DNA from: Coleofasciculus sp. S288
GTDB lineage: Bacteria; Cyanobacteriota; Cyanobacteriia; Cyanobacteriales; Coleofasciculaceae
Direction: 5' to 3'
NCBI GenBank assembly: GCA_020216575.1
Contig: JAIUYC010000093.1
Location: 1-8,956, forward strand
Length of the DNA: 8,956 nt
The notes beneath the pieces are model-generated. The model worked only from the letters and a program-made list of their open reading frames with translations. It had not been told where the DNA came from and did not search any database. Position numbers and translations under genes: made by a program. Below, piece after piece: positions 5,398-8,956 of the stretch; the stretch's first letter is position 1, and each line of letters opens with the position of its first letter.

Positions 5398-6264
5398 TTT
5401 AATAGGATTTTCAGGCTTACCCGCATACACCGCGATTGCATGAGGTAGTGTGCGGTTGGTGGGAATATACGAGTTTGAGTTTCCGTCAATGATTAGCCCT
5501 GTGCTTCCACCACCATCGAGCATTATCCTGGTAGTTGCACCAAAAGCCTTGAGGACATTATCCGCAGCAGCTTGCGTAGCATATTTAGTTGAAAACAGAA
5601 GTAGTGTTTCCGCAACACCGTTGCCATCGCTATCAATGTTGCCTACAAACGTGCGAGCCACATTTCTTGAAGCAGACTTATTTGCGGCAACGTCCAGTGC
5701 GCCAACAACATCCGGTGTGGAACCATCGAATGTAGAGTTGGAGTGGCTTTGGATGCTGGCACTAGCTCCAAAAGAGTTGAAGGAAAGGGTACGGATCAGA
5801 CTGGGAAATTCACCTAATCCATAGCCATAGCTAATTTTATTATTACGAACCTTTAAGCCAAAGGAAATTTTTGTAGTAGTACTACTATCATTTCTGAAAA
5901 AAGTACCATTTATAACAACTTTAGCTTTTGCTGTTGCTGTATTCATTGCAACAGCATCATTCCAAAAACTACTCAATGACTTACGCTCAACATTTTCGTT
6001 TGAATAAGATCCGGTTAGGTTGCGTATTGTTGCTCTGCGAAGGTCTACAACAGTAACGTAATCCGGCTCTCCGCCTGAATAATCTTTTTTGTAGACTCGC
6101 ACTCCTGTGTCATCTAGGATGTTATTAAAACCGGAAGGAATAGTTTGAGCCAATAACTGTGTAGGTTTGGCAACATCTAATAACACTAAGACACCTACGC
6201 TCAATGTTACCCAAATCAATTTGACAATATTAGTGCTACTTTTATGTAAAGTTGCTTGTTTCAT
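5035..6264 (-). CDS. Secreted phosphodiester glycosidase (NAGPA/DUF2233 domain) with ricin-B-type lectin domain
   Basis: A 409-aa exported protein. Residues 1-40 are a signal peptide (hydrophobic IVKLIWVTLSVGVLVLL, cleavage probably after LLAQ). Residues about 50-285 are a phosphodiester glycosidase domain of the NAGPA/DUF2233 type: VVINGTFF (116-123), an ARTFVGNIDSDG segment (203-214) and the hallmark MLDGGGSTGL (248-257). Family members hydrolyse sugar phosphodiesters or are linked to exopolysaccharide metabolism. Residues 289-409 hold three repeats beginning GIGxxCLDVSGGNT (290, 331, 373) and closing with QxW (QQW, QKW, QSW), a ricin-B beta-trefoil likely to bind carbohydrate. The repeats are near-identical even at DNA level, so they arose by recent duplication or conversion. 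The start at 6264 has an SD-like AGAAGG 3 nt upstream. The protein probably acts on cell-surface or environmental glycans outside the cytoplasmic membrane. Confidence 0.88.
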   Translation of the reverse strand: MKQATLHKSSTNIVKLIWVTLSVGVLVLLDVAKPTQLLAQTIPSGFNNILDDTGVRVYKKDYSGGEPDYVTVVDLRRATIRNLTGSYSNENVERKSLSSFWNDAVAMNTATAKAKVVINGTFFRNDSSTTTKISFGLKVRNNKISYGYGLGEFPSLIRTLSFNSFGASASIQSHSNSTFDGSTPDVVGALDVAANKSASRNVARTFVGNIDSDGNGVAETLLLFSTKYATQAAADNVLKAFGATTRIMLDGGGSTGLIIDGNSNSYIPTNRTLPHAIAVYAGKPENPIKGIGNRCLDVSGGNTTSGTQIQMWDCNGTAAQQWSFTDGVLRGIGGKCLDVSGGNTANGTKIQLWDCNGTTAQKWSFVKDSVFLGIGDKCLDVSGGNTANGTKVQLWYCNNTAAQSWQRVD

Positions 6265-6288
6265 ATACCTTCTCAGCTAATCGATAAC

Positions 6289-6301
6289 CTCCCCAAGGGA
6301 G
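6289..6301 (-). promoter_or_regulatory. Short inverted repeat in the leader of the glycosidase-lectin gene
   Basis: CTCCC-CAA-GGGAG forms a 5-bp hairpin about 25 bases upstream of the - strand start codon at 6264. It may influence the leader transcript. It is too short to call with confidence. Confidence 0.25.
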
Positions 6302-6411
6302 TAAACTTGTTACTTTCGATCTAGAATAGCAATTAGTTTGTCTAAACAAAAAAAAAAAAGGCTGGTAGTTATTGGGACTTTTCCAGTTGATGACCCGCTT
6401 GAAAATGGGGG

Positions 6412-6446
6412 AATATTGGTCAATGTTGGAAAATGTTGGATACAAT
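6412..6446 (+). promoter_or_regulatory. Three 10-bp-periodic repeats and a -10-like box upstream of the STAND gene
   Basis: AATATTGGT (6412-6420), AATGTTGGA (6422-6430) and AATGTTGGA (6432-6440) follow one another at exactly 10-bp steps, one helical turn, and are followed at once by TACAAT (6441-6446), a plausible -10 element, with TTGGTC (6416-6421) as a poor -35 at 19-bp spacing. The ATG of the STAND gene is 30 bp further on. Repeats on one face of the helix over the promoter are what a cooperative regulator site would look like; this is an inference. Confidence 0.4.
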
Positions 6447-6475
6447 ACCACCAAAACTGACATCTGCCCAACCGT

Positions 6476-7867
6476 ATGAACCTTAAGGAAGCCTTAAAAC
6501 TCGCAGACGATCTGGTATTTGCTAGAACAGGTAAGCACCTCAATGATTTGCAAGAGACGATTCTGCGGGGAACGTGGCAAGATGAGGACTACAAAGAAAT
6601 TGCCAAGGCAATTAACAGATCTGAACATCGTGTTAGAGAGGTAGGAATGGAATTATGGCAAATACTTTCACAAGAGTTGGGCGAAAAAATTAGTAAATCG
6701 AATTTCCGATCCGCAATGGAGAGATTGCAAGTTTCGATATGTTCAAATCTGGTGCAAGAAGAATCTGTGCAAATTAATAGTGTTAACATTTGTGGAGAAA
6801 ATTTAGACAGACCAAGTACAGTAAATTTATCCTACTTAGACAAGGAAACATTTAACACTAAACGAGCTAAAATTCTACATCAAGATTTAAGCGAGATGCC
6901 GGAGTTGGGTACTTTCTACGATCGCATTCCCGAACTCGACACCCTCACAACCTGGATTTTACAACAACGCTGCCGCTTAATAGCCCTGACTGGCATCAGT
7001 GGTATCGGCAAAACAACGTTAGCAGTGCAACTCGTCCAAAAAATAAAAGATGAGTTTGAGTACGTTATTTGGTGCAGTATAGACGCATCCCCCACCCTAA
7101 CAGAATTTCAAGATAAACTGATACAGTTTTTCTCGCAGTCAGAAAAGCAAGATTCACCTACAACTACCCAAAAAACCTTACCTCTAATTAAGTATTTGCA
7201 AAAGTATCGCTGTTTAGTAGTCTTAGATGACATTCACAACCTTTTCAGTAGCGGCGAATTAGCAGGAAAGTATAAACTGGGATACGAAGACTATCGCTCC
7301 TTTTTCAAACAAATAGAAAAGTTATCCCATCAAAGTTGCTTTCTGTTAATCGGTTGGGAACAACCCAGAGAAGTGACTAAAGTCAAAAGCCAAAATACTC
7401 CTATTCGTACCTTACAACTCACGGGTTTAGATACCGAAGCTGCACGGGAAATACTGAGAGATTATGGATTAGCAGAAATCGATAACTACTCAGCACTCAT
7501 TCACCACTACCAAGGCAACCCGTTGTGGCTAAAAAGCGTGGCAACTCTGATTCAAGAGTTGGGAGGAGGCGTGACTGACTTATTACCGGATGATATTCTA
7601 TTGTTGCCAGAAGATTTAAAAGATGCTTTACAGCAGCAGTGCGATCGCTTATCTGAAATAGAAAAACAAGTTATTTCCTTGTTGGCTAAAGAAAGCGAAC
7701 CAGCCAACCTGGCAAAATTGATAGAAAATGGGACAATGCCAGCCTCAGATTTACTCAATGCACTGCACTCTTTATCGCGGCGCTGCTTGATAGAACAACA
7801 AGGAAGTTTTTACAATCTGCCACTTGTGGTGAAGCAGTATATCCAGCAATTTTTGAGAGGTTCGTAG
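6476..7867 (+). CDS. Small STAND NTPase: vMAP-type N-terminal HTH domain + NB-ARC, no sensor repeats
   Basis: A 463-aa cytosolic protein. Residues 1-85 match the N-terminal domain seen in many cyanobacterial NB-ARC proteins and named for vWA-MoxR-associated proteins (VMAP HTH): LKLADDLVFARTGKHLNDLQ, then GTWQDEDYKEIAKAINRSE. A linker follows, then NB-ARC: FYDRIPEL entry (147-154), Walker A GISGIGKTT (173-181), Walker B CLVVLDDI (246-253), a sensor-1 region reading LIGWEQPRE (291-299) where a TSR-type motif is usual, and GNPLWL (347-352). Residues 376-463 are the winged-helix part (LPEDLKDALQQQ, then LSEIEKQVISLLA). The protein ends there, whereas many relatives carry WD40, TPR or pentapeptide repeats as sensors. 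Such ATPases act as signalling switches in regulation or conflict responses. There is no SD at ATG 6476. It is transcribed divergently from the glycosidase-lectin gene. Confidence 0.88.
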   Translation: MNLKEALKLADDLVFARTGKHLNDLQETILRGTWQDEDYKEIAKAINRSEHRVREVGMELWQILSQELGEKISKSNFRSAMERLQVSICSNLVQEESVQINSVNICGENLDRPSTVNLSYLDKETFNTKRAKILHQDLSEMPELGTFYDRIPELDTLTTWILQQRCRLIALTGISGIGKTTLAVQLVQKIKDEFEYVIWCSIDASPTLTEFQDKLIQFFSQSEKQDSPTTTQKTLPLIKYLQKYRCLVVLDDIHNLFSSGELAGKYKLGYEDYRSFFKQIEKLSHQSCFLLIGWEQPREVTKVKSQNTPIRTLQLTGLDTEAAREILRDYGLAEIDNYSALIHHYQGNPLWLKSVATLIQELGGGVTDLLPDDILLLPEDLKDALQQQCDRLSEIEKQVISLLAKESEPANLAKLIENGTMPASDLLNALHSLSRRCLIEQQGSFYNLPLVVKQYIQQFLRGS

Positions 7868-7897
7868 TAGGCGCTTTAGCGCTAAAGCGCTTACTAC
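7864..7897. repeat. 34-bp palindrome overlapping the STAND gene stop codon
   Basis: The arms GTAGTAGGCGCTTTAGC and GCTAAAGCGCTTACTAC are perfectly complementary except for one G-T pair, with essentially no loop. The stop codon TAG (7865-7867) is part of the left arm. It looks like a short palindromic intergenic repeat of the kind dispersed in filamentous cyanobacteria, and as RNA would form a very stable stem that could help end transcription or protect the 3' end. Confidence 0.8.
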
Positions 7898-7913
7898 AAA
7901 CGACTTGATCGCT

Positions 7914-7955
7914 AAACCCACCCTTACATCATGTCTATAATGCCTGTGTGGGTTT
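7914..7955. terminator. Inverted repeat between convergent genes, possible terminator
   Basis: AAACCCAC (7914-7921) and GTGGGTTT (7948-7955) pair perfectly around a 26-nt loop, with a T4 run (7953-7956) at the right end. It sits between the convergent STAND gene (+) and secreted-protein gene (-), where a shared terminator is expected. The long loop and short T-run make it a weak candidate. Confidence 0.4.
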
Positions 7956-7961
7956 TCGATA

Positions 7962-8603
7962 TTATCGGACTGGGGGACAAGTAACGGTTACGAGATAACC
8001 GCCAGCTTCGATAATGAAGTCATCGTTATCGAAATCTTTGTTCTCGCTGGGGAGTCCGTCATCATCCCAGGCAACCCGGACACCAACTGCATCACCAGCA
8101 CTACCGCCATCTAAGGCACCATTAAACTGGGCTGCCGATGCGTTTGTAGACTCGAACGTTCGTGTAGTTTGACCGCTAGGGCTAACAGAGTCTAGATAGA
8201 AGACGTAGCGGTTATTTGCCTTAAACTTGAACTCTGCAAATTGGCTGGCTTGACCTAACCCATTTTTTACGGTTCCTGCCTCAACGGTTCCGACAAAATC
8301 GGTAGGAGAACTTGTCAAAGGTTGTCCTGGCACGTAACCGTCAAAGGGTGTGACTTCCCTAAACAGGACGGCTTCTTCACCCGTATCGATGTTCCGAACG
8401 CCAAGGGTTGAGCGATTAGCTCCCATGGTTCGTTTGAATTCAAATTCAATCGTGGTATCCTCGGAAAACTGGATGGTTTCATTCCCAAGGAAGTCCTGAG
8501 CTCGAACGGGTGCTGCCAAGAAACCAACAAGTCCTGCGGCGATCGCTCCGATTAACAGCGGAATGCTAGGGGCGCGTTTGTTGCTGCGCGTTGTCTGCCT
8601 CAT
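7962..8603 (-). CDS. Unrecognised secreted Asp-rich protein (213 aa)
   Basis: I do not recognise the family. From ATG 8603 the product has a clear signal peptide: basic MRQTTRSNKR, hydrophobic IPLLIGAIAAGLVGFLAA, cleavage after PVRA (residue 35). The mature part looks like a beta-rich exported domain with many Thr/Gly/Phe residues and ends with acidic motifs WDDDG (179-183) and FDNDDF (191-196), reminiscent of calcium-binding or DUF4114-like ends, and a single Cys near the C-terminus (TCPPVR). GTG 8624 would add seven residues (first six codons GTG AGG AGA AGA AAT AAA), but those codons contain the SD itself (GAGGAGA, 8615-8621), so ATG 8603 is the better start. It lies about 50 bp downstream of the next - strand gene and is probably co-transcribed with it. 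It is likely periplasmic or extracellular. Confidence 0.7.
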   Translation of the reverse strand: MRQTTRSNKRAPSIPLLIGAIAAGLVGFLAAPVRAQDFLGNETIQFSEDTTIEFEFKRTMGANRSTLGVRNIDTGEEAVLFREVTPFDGYVPGQPLTSSPTDFVGTVEAGTVKNGLGQASQFAEFKFKANNRYVFYLDSVSPSGQTTRTFESTNASAAQFNGALDGGSAGDAVGVRVAWDDDGLPSENKDFDNDDFIIEAGGYLVTVTCPPVR

Positions 8604-8653
8604 GGTTTTATTTCTTCTCCTCACTAGTGGCTGTTCAAATCACAACCGAAACG

Positions 8654-8956
8654 CTACCAAGTTGCATAAGCTGAACTTGTCCTAGAGCGCTCGACATCCT
8701 GCAACGTCACTCTCAAGTTTTCGGCTTCTGCTCTCAACTCTTCGAGTTGCCGACAGGCCACGGGAACTTCAGCGGTTGCAGTCGAAGGGCGTCGGGCAAA
8801 TCTGCGCTCGGTTGGGGCATTTTGCTCGATTTGTGCGATCGCAGCTATGCAAGCTTGATACGCTTGTTCTCCCTCTTGATTGAGCCGTGCTACCCGTGCG
8901 GCTAACTCTGGATCGAGTACACTATCTGTTTCAAACACGGGGGCGTGGTTGTTCCA
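8654..8956 (-). CDS. C-terminal part of an unrecognised protein (partial, runs off the window)
   Basis: The frame is open from the right edge to the TAG at 8654-8656, giving 100 visible residues. A GTG at 8936-8938 is possible as a start, but six more in-frame codons (WNNHAP) lie before it with no stop, so the gene probably continues outside. The visible part consists of two Ala/Glu/Gln-rich helices, LAARVARLNQEGEQAYQACI and QLEELRAEAENLRVTLQD, separated by a basic Arg/Thr/Ala linker (ERRFARRPSTATAE). The second helix has coiled-coil character. There is one Cys in each helical region (positions about 36 and 69 from the edge). The function is unknown; it is the upstream partner of the secreted Asp-rich protein gene. 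Confidence 0.6.
   Translation of the reverse strand, partial: WNNHAPVFETDSVLDPELAARVARLNQEGEQAYQACIAAIAQIEQNAPTERRFARRPSTATAEVPVACRQLEELRAEAENLRVTLQDVERSRTSSAYATW

Noticed and set aside
5450..5824. 124-codon + strand frame
   Set aside because: It is antisense to the catalytic domain of the phosphodiester glycosidase, whose motifs are clear on the - strand.
6348..6359. A12 run as a possible phase-variable tract or terminator
   Set aside because: It lies about 85 bp upstream of the - strand start and outside any coding frame, with no adjacent stem, so neither role is supported.
7936..7941. Perfect TATAAT as a promoter -10 box
   Set aside because: No -35-like hexamer lies at 16-19 bp, it is in the loop of the inverted repeat between convergent genes, and no gene starts downstream on the + strand.

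Overview
The window looks like a chromosomal segment of a filamentous or otherwise large-genome cyanobacterium. The evidence is ten perfect copies of the cyanobacterial HIP1 octamer GCGATCGC in 9 kb, heptanucleotide STRR-type repeats in several intergenic spaces, a gene for the cyanobacterial NDH-1 subunit NdhS, and a RodA and an Mrp of cyanobacterial type. No rRNA, tRNA, CRISPR array or intact transposase gene was seen.

Left part (1-4320), all on the + strand: the 3' end of an unrecognised gene; a small unrecognised gene whose well-placed Shine-Dalgarno points at an ATA rather than a normal start codon; mrp (P-loop ATPase/Fe-S carrier family); rodA (SEDS peptidoglycan polymerase); ndhS (ferredoxin-binding NDH-1 subunit); and a HAS-barrel domain protein. 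These are mostly housekeeping genes, probably separate units rather than one operon. Their spacers are filled with heptamer repeats arranged in opposite orientations around a centre. The spacer between ndhS and the HAS-barrel gene also holds a compact 125-bp element with 10-bp terminal inverted repeats and three internal hairpins. It is either a MITE-like element or a structured RNA.

Middle part (4400-5030): a decayed patch. A 44-codon ORF is followed after 5 nt by a RelE/ParE-like toxin gene broken by a single-base deletion, and its C-terminal end has been replaced by a hydrophobic reading frame rich in HIP1 sites. This looks like the remains of a toxin-antitoxin-type module.

Right part (5035-8956), accessory in character: a secreted phosphodiester glycosidase fused to a ricin-B-type beta-trefoil lectin (- strand); a divergently transcribed small STAND/NB-ARC NTPase with a vMAP-like N-terminal domain and no C-terminal sensor repeats (+ strand), whose stop codon lies inside a 34-bp palindrome; and, convergent with it, a - strand pair encoding an unrecognised secreted Asp-rich protein and the C-terminal part of an unrecognised protein that runs off the window. 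The best candidates for something undescribed are the lone STAND protein with its 10-bp-periodic upstream repeats, and the 125-bp folded element nested inside inverted heptamer arrays.
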